DNA of 33,500 nucleotides from Candidatus Uhrbacteria bacterium (lineage in GTDB: Bacteria; Patescibacteriota; Patescibacteriia; 2-12-FULL-60-25): NCBI GenBank assembly GCA_018499965.2, contig JAHBAS020000008.1:1-33500 (forward strand), given 5' to 3'. Below the pieces are notes generated by a model that was not told the origin of the DNA, searched no databases, and worked only from the letters and a program-made list of their open reading frames with translations. Below, in pieces: positions 14,332 through 22,978 of the stretch. A program made the position numbers and the translations under genes. The stretch's first letter is position 1. Each line of letters starts with the position of its first letter.

Positions 14332-15114
14332 ATGGACCTTACACATCAAGATCTCACAAGAGGATATGACGTTCGATTTGACCCTAAACGAAAGCGATTC
14401 TCCATTCGCGTCCATCCAAGCATTCATCAAGTCCTGAAAAGAACTCAAGGTGAACGCCACGGACAGTATGCTGAAACAATTTGGTCTGAACTTTTCCCAT
14501 TTACGGCAGATGACTACCAATGGGGATACGGAGGCTTTCTCCAAATTGAAGACCAGACATCAGACACATGGCCCGAATGGACTTGTTCCTTCGAGCAGGG
14601 CTATTCGATCCTCTGGTGTGCCAATGGTCTCTGTAGCCTTGGAGACCTCCTCAAAACGATCAATGAAGAGCTCTTCGAGCACGGAACACAGCGCAAACGT
14701 ATCAACGTCTTTCAGGTCGGCGCCGTGCAACCGCTCTTTCAGGATAAACCGCAAGTGCCTAACTACTACGGAATGTACGCGAGCATCACGCCATTCGGCA
14801 TGAAGCAGTTACGCAAAAAAGATCCTTTGGCACTCACGACATCTGTCCAAGAGGCAATGCAGGAGGTCTATCTCACCATCTTTGGTGGCGAATATTCATG
14901 TCCGAACATCACGACACCGGTTCGACTGTCCGAGAATTGCATTGAGCTCAAATGTTGCGGCTTCGGGCTTCAGATGCCCATAGACGACCGTCCGTACGTC
15001 GATGCCGGCACAATGGCATCAATCGTAAGCAATCTTCCGAACCACATCGAATGGCTGCATCAAACCGTTCTTCTTGCAGGCATCTTCAAACTCTTTGAGG
15101 AGATCTCATCTTAG
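14332..15114 (+). CDS. Hypothetical protein, 260 aa, orphan gene
   Basis: I do not recognise this family. It is a soluble protein with no signal peptide or membrane segment. The N-terminal half is rich in aromatic residues ('WGYGGFLQIEDQ', 'WPEWTCSFEQGYSILWC'), suggesting a beta-rich domain, and the C-terminal part ends in a hydrophobic amphipathic helix ('HIEWLHQTVLLAGIFKLFEEI'). Seven cysteines are scattered; C-C pairs at 'KCCGF' and 'WCANGLC' might bind metal but form no standard finger. The start is fixed by a strong GGAGG. The gene has its own promoter and terminator like the three-member family nearby, but shares no convincing blocks with it. Confidence 0.75.
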   Translation: MDLTHQDLTRGYDVRFDPKRKRFSIRVHPSIHQVLKRTQGERHGQYAETIWSELFPFTADDYQWGYGGFLQIEDQTSDTWPEWTCSFEQGYSILWCANGLCSLGDLLKTINEELFEHGTQRKRINVFQVGAVQPLFQDKPQVPNYYGMYASITPFGMKQLRKKDPLALTTSVQEAMQEVYLTIFGGEYSCPNITTPVRLSENCIELKCCGFGLQMPIDDRPYVDAGTMASIVSNLPNHIEWLHQTVLLAGIFKLFEEISS

Positions 15115-15120
15115 CCCTCA

Positions 15121-15168
15121 CCCCCAGTCCGCATCTCGCAAGAGAACAGGCTGGGGGATTCGGTTTTT
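15121..15168 (+). terminator. Terminator of the 14332 gene
   Basis: CCCCCAG (15121-15127) pairs with CTGGGGG (15151-15157). An inner TCTC-GCAA-GAGA hairpin with a GNRA loop sits inside, and TTTTT follows at 15164-15168. Confidence 0.75.
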
Positions 15169-15538
15169 AACAGCCCATCAATCCTCTGCCGTAAAAACCT
15201 GAAAAGCGGGGGAGGGGCAAAAAACCCGAACCAGGATTCTCAGGATATACAGGGTAGTAGGATCGAAACGAAAAAATCGTACAATCTAAAAAATATTTTT
15301 TTAAATGCGTAATTTTATTTTACAAAAAAATTTCTGAAAAATCTTATGCATGCATCGTATAGCGTGACGCTCATTTGGACGAATTATTAAGCGACGCAGA
15401 GTAGGGGTAGGGATCAAAAGACACTCACAAACCTGCATTGTCGATAACCGCATGCGTCGCACAATATACCTTATACGACACATAGGGGGTCTTTTTGGCC
15501 CTATACCTTCTATACAGTCGTTTTAAGGCTAAAAGGAC
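15169..15538. other. Gene-free 370-bp region, A+T-rich, with palindromes
   Basis: No supported gene or RNA was found here. The part 15275-15340 is markedly A+T-rich compared with the rest of the window. AGCGTgACGCT (about 15360-15370) and ATAGGG...CCCTAT (15482-15487 with 15499-15504) are palindromes; the latter can form a 6-8-bp hairpin just downstream of ftsQ on the minus strand and may end that operon. A short minus-strand frame here has no start signals. Confidence 0.5.
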
Positions 15539-16390
15539 TTATTTGTAAAAAACCTTGCCCGGAATACGTGCGTCTACGTACTCGTAGATCTTTTCACCTT
15601 TCTTCACCTTCATGAATTCGTAATAGCTCTGAATCTGTCCTGCTAAAGGCTCCATGATATCGATATACACGTCATATGGCTCAAACATCCTCAGAATCAT
15701 CTTACTTGAGGTCGCTTGCTCCAGACTAGCACTGCGGTAGCCGAATCCTCGTTCCTTAAGCCCTTGCAAGGTATCCAACCACCTCTGCATCTGCGTATCC
15801 GTAATATATCCGTTTCCAACGATCGGCTGCGGATCCTGTGTTCGAATGTCTAAGAGGGGCAAACCTGTGCGCGAAGCAGACGGGCTGTCTGATGAGGCCA
15901 AGATCTCTTCCTGTTCTGGTCCTGGTTGTATTTCACGCATGATCAAGCCTGCTCGATCAACCTGATAGATCCGCTCTCCGACACGTAGAACAAGGCTGGA
16001 TTGCCTCTCTTCTATCTTGAGTCGTAAAATATTAGGAGCTTTTTTATCCACAACCACGGACTGCACGAATAAATTTTCTTTCAAAAACGATTCAAGTTCT
16101 TTTGTCTTTATAAGAAAAACATTTCCTTTTCGAAAAGGAAATACACGCTGTTTCAATAGCCCCTCCCCAATCGCTCGCTCTACCTCCCCCCTCTCGAGAC
16201 TAGCTACCCCCTCAATTTGTATCGTGCTTACAGAAAAAAATTCAGAAAAAAACAACACGTACGCCCAGCCAATGACGGCAATGCTTGTACATACGACTAC
16301 CGTAACCCTACGTCGAGCCGAACGCGAACGAAGACGATCCTCCACGAACGTCCCTTCGCTCTTCTTCATGAAAGATGACAGTTTGAACAT
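15539..16390 (-). CDS. ftsQ: Cell-division protein FtsQ/DivIB-type with POTRA domain
   Basis: The 283-aa protein has a basic cytosolic N-terminus (1-27), one membrane helix (about 28-49) and a POTRA domain from 'FSVSTIQIEGVASLERGEVERAI' to 'APNILRLKIEERQSSLVLRV' (about 52-137). A beta-rich extracytoplasmic region follows. This is the FtsQ/DivIB plan; the protein bridges early and late divisome components at the septum. Residues about 155-190 are Pro/Ser/Glu-rich and look like an inserted disordered loop. The ATG lies 2 nt after the alr stop, so translation is probably coupled. The pairing with alr fits a wall-synthesis and division cluster. Confidence 0.85.
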   Translation of the reverse strand: MFKLSSFMKKSEGTFVEDRLRSRSARRRVTVVVCTSIAVIGWAYVLFFSEFFSVSTIQIEGVASLERGEVERAIGEGLLKQRVFPFRKGNVFLIKTKELESFLKENLFVQSVVVDKKAPNILRLKIEERQSSLVLRVGERIYQVDRAGLIMREIQPGPEQEEILASSDSPSASRTGLPLLDIRTQDPQPIVGNGYITDTQMQRWLDTLQGLKERGFGYRSASLEQATSSKMILRMFEPYDVYIDIMEPLAGQIQSYYEFMKVKKGEKIYEYVDARIPGKVFYK

Positions 16391-16392
16391 GA

Positions 16393-17535
16393 TTAGTGAA
16401 CAATGATTCGTGGCGTACGTGGATTGATTCGGGTCAACACTTCATACTGAATCGTTCCAAGTGATTCTGCCATCTGTTCCGCAGAGACCAATGATTTTTT
16501 TTGAGATCCAATCAATACTACCTCATCACCGCTACGTGCGCCTGGAACATCTGTTACATCAACCATCATCATATTCATACAAACCCTTCCGATAACCTTG
16601 CAAACGTGGCCGCGAATAAGTACGCGACCGATGGATGAAAGCCCTCGATCATACCCATCCCAATACCCCACGGGTAAAACGGCAATCCTTGAAGCTCGCG
16701 TGACGCGTTCCGTAAGTCCATAACTCACCGGCGTTCCTTTTGCAACATCTTTCACTTGGGCAATGAGCGTCTTCCACGTTAGAACCGGCTGCAGTGTGAG
16801 TGACGGATACATTTTCTGAATCGCAATACGCGCTTCACGGCTTGGCCAGTGTCCGTACATCGCAATACCTAAACGAGCGGCGTCGAAACGAGTTTCCGGA
16901 TACATCAACGCAGCCGCACTCGCGGCGCTATGACGGATCAACGAATCGAAGCCTGCTTTCTTCAATCGATCACATTCACGATTGAATCGTGCCAACTGTT
17001 CTTTGGCATACGAAGGATCGAGTGTATCTTCGATATTGGCAAAATGCGTGTACACGCCCTCGATGGCCACCGATGGAATCGTTGCGGCCGCACGAGCGAA
17101 TGCGACGAGCTCCGAACCTTCCAATCCCTGACGGGTGGTACCGGTTTCGATTTTAAGATGAAGACGGAAGCTGCCCGGCTTAGCCTTTACGCGCCGTATC
17201 GCCGAAAGCATTTCTTTTGAATACGCGACAGCCGAACATCGGAGCTTCACGAGATCTGGTACGGATTCCGGAGGAATATAGCCGATAATCAATACTTTTC
17301 CTTTCAAACCCTGCGCTCGGAGTTCCCGCGCTTCATCCAGGCTATCGACAACCATCCAATCAACAAGAGGCGCTACAATCGATGCCGCCTCATGTAAGCC
17401 ATGCCCATACGCATTCGATTTTAATACCGCCATTGATGCCGATGGTGCAACGATTTTTTGTAACGCAACGAGATTATGCCGCAAGGCCGAGGATGAAACC
17501 TCGACCCATGTTTTACCCCTCGAAATCTTTTTCAT
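16393..17535 (-). CDS. alr: Alanine racemase
   Basis: The 380-aa enzyme interconverts L- and D-alanine with pyridoxal phosphate, supplying D-alanine for peptidoglycan. The PLP lysine is K39 in 'AVLKSNAYGHG', and the second catalytic base is Y272 in 'PVSYGLTERV', matching the Lys/Tyr pair of known alanine racemases. Other family landmarks are 'HFANIED', 'RHSAASAAAL', 'RLGIAMYG' and 'GRVCMNMMMVDVTD'. Fold order is the N-terminal TIM barrel (to about 245) and the C-terminal beta domain. It is the third gene of lysS-serS-alr-ftsQ, 24 nt after serS, with GGAGAG 12 nt before the ATG. Confidence 0.96.
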   Translation of the reverse strand: MKKISRGKTWVEVSSSALRHNLVALQKIVAPSASMAVLKSNAYGHGLHEAASIVAPLVDWMVVDSLDEARELRAQGLKGKVLIIGYIPPESVPDLVKLRCSAVAYSKEMLSAIRRVKAKPGSFRLHLKIETGTTRQGLEGSELVAFARAAATIPSVAIEGVYTHFANIEDTLDPSYAKEQLARFNRECDRLKKAGFDSLIRHSAASAAALMYPETRFDAARLGIAMYGHWPSREARIAIQKMYPSLTLQPVLTWKTLIAQVKDVAKGTPVSYGLTERVTRASRIAVLPVGYWDGYDRGLSSIGRVLIRGHVCKVIGRVCMNMMMVDVTDVPGARSGDEVVLIGSQKKSLVSAEQMAESLGTIQYEVLTRINPRTPRIIVH

Positions 17536-17559
17536 ACATTCGTATGAGTTCTCTCCGAC

Positions 17560-18837
17560 CTACGAGATGCGATCAAAACCGCAATACGGAATGAGCGCAT
17601 CTGGAATACGAATCGATCCATCCGGCTGCTGACCATTTTCCAGTACCGCAATCATCCCGCGCGACGTTGCGATCGCGGTTCCATTCAAGGTGTGTAAAAA
17701 TTCAATCGATCCATTCGGACGCTTTACACGAATACCTAAGCGACGCGCCTGATAGTCGGAGCAGTTTGAAGTTGAAGTGATTTCACCCCATTCACCGCGA
17801 CCACCATTCGCATTCGATTTTCCAGGCATCCATGCTTCAAGATCATACTTGCGCGTATATGGCGCACCAAGATCTCCCGTACAAATATCTAATACGCGAT
17901 ACGGAATACCGAGCTTGGTCCAAATCGCTTCTTCAACGCGAAGCAATTCCTGATGCATGGCTTCGGATTGTTCCGGTGAAGCGTAGATAAATAACTCCAC
18001 TTTTGAAAATTGATGCACACGATACAACCCGTACGACTCACGTCCATACGCACCAGCTTCCGTTCGATAGCAATGCGAAAATCCAACGATACGCATTGGA
18101 AGCTTTTCCTCTTCGATAATTTCTCCCTGATAGTACCCGGCAACCGTGATCTCCGCAGTTCCGATAAGCGAGATATCCTGATTCTCTATTGAGTATATTT
18201 GTGATTCATTACCTCGTGGGGTATAACCGGTTCCGGAAAGCATCTCGTCTTTGGCAACATCCGGTGTCGTCATCGGAGTAAACCCATGAGCCACAGCTTC
18301 ATCCAAAGCAAAACGAATCAATGCCTGCTCAAGCAATGCGAGCTTGCCCTTGAGATAGTAGAACTTGTTTCCCGAAACCTTTGCGCCGCGTTCAAAATCC
18401 AAAATATCCAAGGTCTTACCCAACTCAACGTGGTCTTTCACTTCTTCAATCACCGGAATCTCGCCTGAACGTCGAACTTCCTTGTTATCTTCATCCGTAT
18501 TTCCCACCGGCGCTTCTGGAGAGGCAATATTTGGCACCTGGAGCAGCAAGGTGAGCCACTCCCCTTCCGCTGCCACTAAATCAGCTTCTTTCACGGCTAA
18601 GGACTCTTTCAAAGCCTTCCCGCGCTCAATGAACGCCGGACGTTGATCCGGCGAAGCGGATTTCATGACGTCAGCGATCTCGTTTCGCTCTTTCCGAAGA
18701 AGCTCCACTTCTTTGAGGAGATCAAGACGTGCGGCGTCGACGCGCAGTAACGCATCAATATCGACGCGCATATTGCGATCTTCGCAGTTTTTCTTGACGA
18801 TGTCCGCATGTTCACGGATGAATTTGATGTCTAACAT
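17560..18837 (-). CDS. serS: Seryl-tRNA synthetase
   Basis: The 425-aa class II synthetase charges tRNA-Ser. Residues 1-105 form the antiparallel coiled-coil arm that grips the long variable loop ('VDAARLDLLKEVELLRKERNEI'-type helices). The catalytic core has motif 2 'FSHCYRTEAGAYGRESYGLYR' in two parts and motif 3 'SRGMIAVLENGQQPDGSIRIP', with 'NGTAIATSR' before it. Length and order are standard. The gene lies 37 nt after lysS on the minus strand and is probably co-transcribed with it. No Shine-Dalgarno site is seen before the ATG. Confidence 0.97.
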   Translation of the reverse strand: MLDIKFIREHADIVKKNCEDRNMRVDIDALLRVDAARLDLLKEVELLRKERNEIADVMKSASPDQRPAFIERGKALKESLAVKEADLVAAEGEWLTLLLQVPNIASPEAPVGNTDEDNKEVRRSGEIPVIEEVKDHVELGKTLDILDFERGAKVSGNKFYYLKGKLALLEQALIRFALDEAVAHGFTPMTTPDVAKDEMLSGTGYTPRGNESQIYSIENQDISLIGTAEITVAGYYQGEIIEEEKLPMRIVGFSHCYRTEAGAYGRESYGLYRVHQFSKVELFIYASPEQSEAMHQELLRVEEAIWTKLGIPYRVLDICTGDLGAPYTRKYDLEAWMPGKSNANGGRGEWGEITSTSNCSDYQARRLGIRVKRPNGSIEFLHTLNGTAIATSRGMIAVLENGQQPDGSIRIPDALIPYCGFDRIS

Positions 18838-18874
18838 AAGATTTTAGATATTCAGGATACGATCAGATATCGCG

Positions 18875-20380
18875 TTAAGCTGACGCTTCTTCGTCTGTTT
18901 CGCTCGCGAGCATTTGATTACTCACCGGCTTGAGCGTTGGGAAAAGGATCACGTCCTTGAGGCTCTTTTGGTTCGTAAGCATCATCACGAAACGATCAAT
19001 GCCCATACCCAGCCCAGCTGTTGGAGGAAGCCCGTGTTCCATGGCACGAAGAAACGCCTCGTCAATGGTCTGTGCCTCCTCATTCCCAGCCTCACGAAGC
19101 GCATCCTGAGCCTCGAAACGCTCACGTTGATCGATCGGGTCATTCAACTCCGAATACGCCTTCAAAAGCTCAAGTCCTCCGGCCAAAAGCTGGAAACGCT
19201 GCACATAACGTGGGTCGTATTCGCACTTCTTCGCGAGCGGCTCCATCTCGATCGGATAATCGATGATAAAAAGCGGCTGCATTTGCGGCTTGCGTACAGT
19301 CGCTTTGTAGAGATCGTCATACAGCGTTCCGAGATCCGCTTTAGAATCCGCATCAATCCCCTTTTCCCGCATCACGGAAATCAATTCCTCCCGAGAAATG
19401 CTTTCGATATCCACCCCGCAAGCGTCTTTCACAGCATCACGAAAACGCTTGCGCGGCCATGGCGCTTTAAAATCGATTACCTGATCATCGAAATTCACCT
19501 GAAGCGACCCAAGCACGTCCTGGATCACATTCGTCACCAGTCCCTCCGTAAAGGCCATGAGACCCTCGTAATTCTGATACGCCCAATAGAACTCCATGGA
19601 GGTATATTCCGGGTTATGGGACCAGTCGATCCCCTCATTACGGAATAATCGTCCGATTTCATAGACCTTTTCATACCCACCGACAACGCAACGCTTCAAA
19701 TACAATTCCGGAGCGATACGAAGATAAAAATCGTGGTTCAACGCATTATGGTGCGTCACGAAAGGGCGGGCGGTGGCGCCTCCGGCAATCGGCTGAAGGA
19801 TCGGCGTTTCCACTTCATCGAACCCGGCTTCATCCAAACGACGTCGAAACGCGCGAATGATCTTGGAGCGAGTACGGAATACTTCCCGCACCTCCGGATT
19901 TGAAACCAAATCCATTTCCCGCTCACGATACCGGATTTCGATATCCTTCAATCCATGCCACTTTTCCGGAAGCGGACGAAGCGCCTTTGCGAGCATTTTC
20001 CAGGAACGGACAGCTAAAGACTGCTGACCTCGTTTTGTTAAAAACAACACACCCGAGACCTCAATGAAGTCCGCGGGATCAATCCGATCAATCGCCAACT
20101 GAAACGATTCAGCACCAAGATGATCCTCGGTAAACTGAATCTGCAACGTTCCGCTCGCATCCGCGAGATCGGCGAACGCCATCTTTCCATGAATACGCGT
20201 TGCCGTAAGTCTCCCGGCGAGGGTGATCGTCTTTTCTTGAGCAGACCATGCATCAAAAGAAGCGATCGCCTCGCTTATAACCGTGTCCCGTCCACATGTT
20301 GAAGGGTACGGAGAAACTCCTTCTGATCGGAAGGAGTCCATTTTATCAATACGAACGCCGCGCTCGTCTTTTAATGCCAT
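18875..20380 (-). CDS. lysS: Lysyl-tRNA synthetase, class II
   Basis: The 501-aa enzyme charges tRNA-Lys. An N-terminal OB-fold anticodon domain (about 50-150, 'ITLAGRLTATRIHGKMAFADL') is followed by the class II core. Its landmarks are 'VETPILQPIAGGATARPF', 'YLRIAPELYLKR', motif 2 'EIGRLFRNEGIDWSHNPEYT' and motif 3 'GLGMGIDRFVMMLTNQ' near the C-terminus. The ATG is preceded by a TACTAT -10 that leaves only a few untranslated bases, so the message is probably leaderless. It is the first gene of the lysS-serS-alr-ftsQ run. Confidence 0.97.
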   Translation of the reverse strand: MALKDERGVRIDKMDSFRSEGVSPYPSTCGRDTVISEAIASFDAWSAQEKTITLAGRLTATRIHGKMAFADLADASGTLQIQFTEDHLGAESFQLAIDRIDPADFIEVSGVLFLTKRGQQSLAVRSWKMLAKALRPLPEKWHGLKDIEIRYREREMDLVSNPEVREVFRTRSKIIRAFRRRLDEAGFDEVETPILQPIAGGATARPFVTHHNALNHDFYLRIAPELYLKRCVVGGYEKVYEIGRLFRNEGIDWSHNPEYTSMEFYWAYQNYEGLMAFTEGLVTNVIQDVLGSLQVNFDDQVIDFKAPWPRKRFRDAVKDACGVDIESISREELISVMREKGIDADSKADLGTLYDDLYKATVRKPQMQPLFIIDYPIEMEPLAKKCEYDPRYVQRFQLLAGGLELLKAYSELNDPIDQRERFEAQDALREAGNEEAQTIDEAFLRAMEHGLPPTAGLGMGIDRFVMMLTNQKSLKDVILFPTLKPVSNQMLASETDEEASA

Positions 20381-20390
20381 AATGTTGAAG

Positions 20391-20419
20391 ATAGTAGCGA
20401 TGATGCAGGCTTTTGTACA
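20391..20419 (-). promoter_or_regulatory. Promoter of lysS
   Basis: On the minus strand TGTACA (complement of 20414-20419), 17 bp, TACTAT (complement of 20391-20396), about 10 nt from the ATG. Confidence 0.5.
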
Positions 20420-20453
20420 GAAAAAACGTCCCGATGGGCATCGGGACGTTTGG
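20420..20453 (-). terminator. Terminator of greA
   Basis: A 10-bp stem ACGTCCCGAT / ATCGGGACGT with loop GCCC on the minus strand is followed by TTTTTTCTG. It separates greA from lysS. Its core equals that of the 14247 terminator. Confidence 0.9.
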
Positions 20454-20454
20454 T

Positions 20455-20919
20455 CTATTTGACGCTCAGAATCGTATACACCGTTTCCCCTGACGGCGTG
20501 ATGACTTCGACCTCATCCCCTTTCTTTCGACCGAGGAATGAACTACCCAATGGAGACTCGTTTGAAATACGGCCACCAGCCGGGTCAGCCTCACTTGATC
20601 CTACGATCTGAAAAACTCGTCGATTTCCTTTCGCCTCAACCTCAATCGTGGATCCGATCTTGACCGTACCACCGTCTTTCTTATCATTTTCGATCAATTC
20701 GACGTCGCGAAGCTTTACGTCCAATTCCCGAATACGACCCTCGATAAATGCAAGATTGTCTTTGGCCTCATGATATTCGGCGTTCTCCGAAAGATCCCCA
20801 AGGGCTTTGGCCGCTTCAAGACGGCTGATCATTTCAGGGCGCTGGACCTTTTTAAGATCCTCAAATTCGGCTCGGAGCTTGTCCAAACCTTCTTGCGTGA
20901 GATACGTCGTCTGATCCAT
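20455..20919 (-). CDS. greA: Transcription elongation factor GreA
   Basis: ATG 20919 gives 154 aa, the usual GreA length; a TTG further upstream would add 16 residues foreign to the family. The protein starts 'YLTQEGLDKLRAEFEDLK'. It has the N-terminal coiled coil that enters the RNA-polymerase secondary channel, with tip acids in 'ALGDLSENAEYHEAKD', and a C-terminal FKBP-like domain ('GSTIEVEAKGNRRVFQIVGSSEADP', 'SPLGSSFLGRKKGDEVEV' in parts). It stimulates cleavage of backtracked RNA. It is a single gene with its own terminator. Confidence 0.96.
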   Translation of the reverse strand: MDQTTYLTQEGLDKLRAEFEDLKKVQRPEMISRLEAAKALGDLSENAEYHEAKDNLAFIEGRIRELDVKLRDVELIENDKKDGGTVKIGSTIEVEAKGNRRVFQIVGSSEADPAGGRISNESPLGSSFLGRKKGDEVEVITPSGETVYTILSVK

Positions 20920-20989
20920 AAAAACAATGAGTGAAAACGCGCATCCCTGTATGGAGGCGCGCTGCAATATTGATGTGCGTCAAGCGTAG

Positions 20990-21012
20990 CAAAAACTGAC
21001 AGAATCCGTCAA
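20990..21012 (-). terminator. Weak terminator after mrdA
   Basis: On the minus strand TTGAC / GTCAG form a 5-bp stem around GGATTCT, followed by TTTTTGC. It would end the mreBCD-mrdA operon. Confidence 0.4.
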
Positions 21013-21016
21013 ATAG

Positions 21017-22975
21017 CTACGGAGAGGAAGGGTACAGCCTTCCCCACCCTTCCAAAATCTCTTTTGCAACCGGAACAGCATAGGTCGAACCTTCGATTCC
21101 TTCTTCCATCAAAACCGTAACGACGATTTTCGGCTTATCGAATGGAGCGAAGCTCGTAAACCAGGCGTGGTTTGGTTTATCCGAGCGCCACTGGGCTGTA
21201 CCGGTTTTGCCCGCTGGAGACATCAACAAGCCAGACAAGGCCCTTCCAGACCCATTCGTGACCGTATCACGCATCCCTTGCTGAACCGTCTTCCAGGCGA
21301 GTGCATCAGCTTCGACAATCGGCACCTCGGAAGAAGCCTGTGAACCTTCGACAACATGAGGAATGACCGCACGTCCACCGTTCGCGATGATCGCAGTGAT
21401 GCGAGCGATTTGTAATGGCGTGACGAGCAAGTCCCCCTGACCGATAGAGAGGTTATACGTGTCGCCGATATACCAACGCTCCCCTTTTGTCTCAAGCTTC
21501 CACTCCTGACTTGGAACATGCCCAGCCGCTTCACCGATAATGTCCAATCCCGTTGGGGAACCGAGAAAGAATCGACGCATCCAATCCGTTAAACGATCAA
21601 CGCCTAGACCACGAAAATCCCCATACCCCCCACCGACGTAGTAGTAAAACGTATTGACCGACATGGAAATCGCCCGACGGACATTCGTGACACCGTGACC
21701 TCCTCCAAGCCAATCCGGAAAAAACCATGGGCCAACATGAATGCCACCGGTTGAAACCACGGTTGTATTCGGTGTGATGACTTTTTCCTGCAAGGCCGCT
21801 ACAGAAATCAACGGCTTGATCACTGATCCAGACGGAAATTGACCGGACCATGCACGTGGAAATAGCGGACGATCTTCATTCTCAAGAAGCGATGCGTAAA
21901 CAGTGCTCGAAACATGCCCGGCAAAAGCATTGTTATCATACGCGGGCCATGAAACGATCGCACGAATAGCCCCGGTCTGCGCATCCATGGCGATGGCGCT
22001 TCCTCGCGTAACCTTGGCGCGCTCCAACCCCTTCTTCAACGCCTGCTCTGCGACGCGCTGCAATTGCACGTCGATAGAAAGCGTTACGTCCTGACCGTCG
22101 ATCGGTGAACGTTCTTCCAACACGGCGCGAGGCCGGGCAAATGCATCCACCTCCACACGACGTTCCCCGGCGGTTCCCCGGATGCGATTCTCATACGTAC
22201 GCTCGATGCCCGCTTTTCCTATCTCATCATTCCGAAGATATCCGAGATCCTGATATCGCTCATGCTCTTTTACCGTAAGCGGTCCAACATATCCCAAGAT
22301 ATGCGAGAGCGATGGAATTTCGGCAGAAAAAGGATATCGCCGTTTTGCGGATGTGATGAGCGCGACGCCCGAAAATTCAGGCAATCGTACACTCGCGGCA
22401 ATCGCTTGATCGTACGGAACATCTTTCGCAACCGTAATCCATTCATCCGTATTCCAATCATCAGGACTCGTACCCGTGGTATGTAACATCCCGACCACTT
22501 CATCGCGGGACACGCCTGCGATACTTGAAACCCAATCAAGGGTTTCGCGTTGCTGCTTGAAATCCGTCGAAAGATCCGACCATCGAACGCGAAGATCAAA
22601 TGATGGAACGTTTTCTGCGATAATCACCCCCTTCGCATCACGGACAACGCCACGACGAGCCGGGAGGATCTCTGTTCGAAAACGATTATCGTCCGCCTGA
22701 GCGCGATACATAGCCCCATGAACCACCTGGAGCGAACCGGCCCGCAAAAGGAGGACGGTGAGGACAAGACAGGCGGAAACGAATCCGGCAATTAAACGCC
22801 ATTCAGGAATATGATTTCCTACGAATACCTCGCGATCGCGCACTTGCGTCACCTCGTCTTCATACAATACCTCATGACGAATGACTTCCGATCGCTCAAG
22901 GTTAATACGAAGAGCTCTCGAGGCTTTTGCCGGGATCCAGAACGGATTCTGCCGCTTGTCATCAAGATCTCCCAT
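21017..22975 (-). CDS. mrdA: Penicillin-binding protein 2 (elongation transpeptidase)
   Basis: The 652-aa class B PBP cross-links peptidoglycan along the side wall with the Rod complex. A cytosolic N-terminus of about 58 residues, longer than usual, precedes one membrane helix (about 60-78) and a dimerisation/pedestal region ('RGVVRDAKGVIIAENVPSFDL'-type segment, then 'DEIGKAGIERTYENRIRGTAG'). In the transpeptidase domain the motifs are S384-V-I-K387, S439-V-N441 and K590-T-G592 ('AGKTGTAQ'), all intact, so the enzyme should be active and bind penicillin. The gene starts 3 nt after mreD and closes the mreB-mreC-mreD-mrdA operon. Confidence 0.95.
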   Translation of the reverse strand: MGDLDDKRQNPFWIPAKASRALRINLERSEVIRHEVLYEDEVTQVRDREVFVGNHIPEWRLIAGFVSACLVLTVLLLRAGSLQVVHGAMYRAQADDNRFRTEILPARRGVVRDAKGVIIAENVPSFDLRVRWSDLSTDFKQQRETLDWVSSIAGVSRDEVVGMLHTTGTSPDDWNTDEWITVAKDVPYDQAIAASVRLPEFSGVALITSAKRRYPFSAEIPSLSHILGYVGPLTVKEHERYQDLGYLRNDEIGKAGIERTYENRIRGTAGERRVEVDAFARPRAVLEERSPIDGQDVTLSIDVQLQRVAEQALKKGLERAKVTRGSAIAMDAQTGAIRAIVSWPAYDNNAFAGHVSSTVYASLLENEDRPLFPRAWSGQFPSGSVIKPLISVAALQEKVITPNTTVVSTGGIHVGPWFFPDWLGGGHGVTNVRRAISMSVNTFYYYVGGGYGDFRGLGVDRLTDWMRRFFLGSPTGLDIIGEAAGHVPSQEWKLETKGERWYIGDTYNLSIGQGDLLVTPLQIARITAIIANGGRAVIPHVVEGSQASSEVPIVEADALAWKTVQQGMRDTVTNGSGRALSGLLMSPAGKTGTAQWRSDKPNHAWFTSFAPFDKPKIVVTVLMEEGIEGSTYAVPVAKEILEGWGRLYPSSP

Positions 22976-22978
22976 AGG

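Noticed and set aside
15301-15483. 60-aa minus-strand frame in the gene-free gap
   Set aside because: It is Arg/Cys/Ile-rich, has no ribosome site or clear promoter, and lies partly in an A+T-rich spacer.
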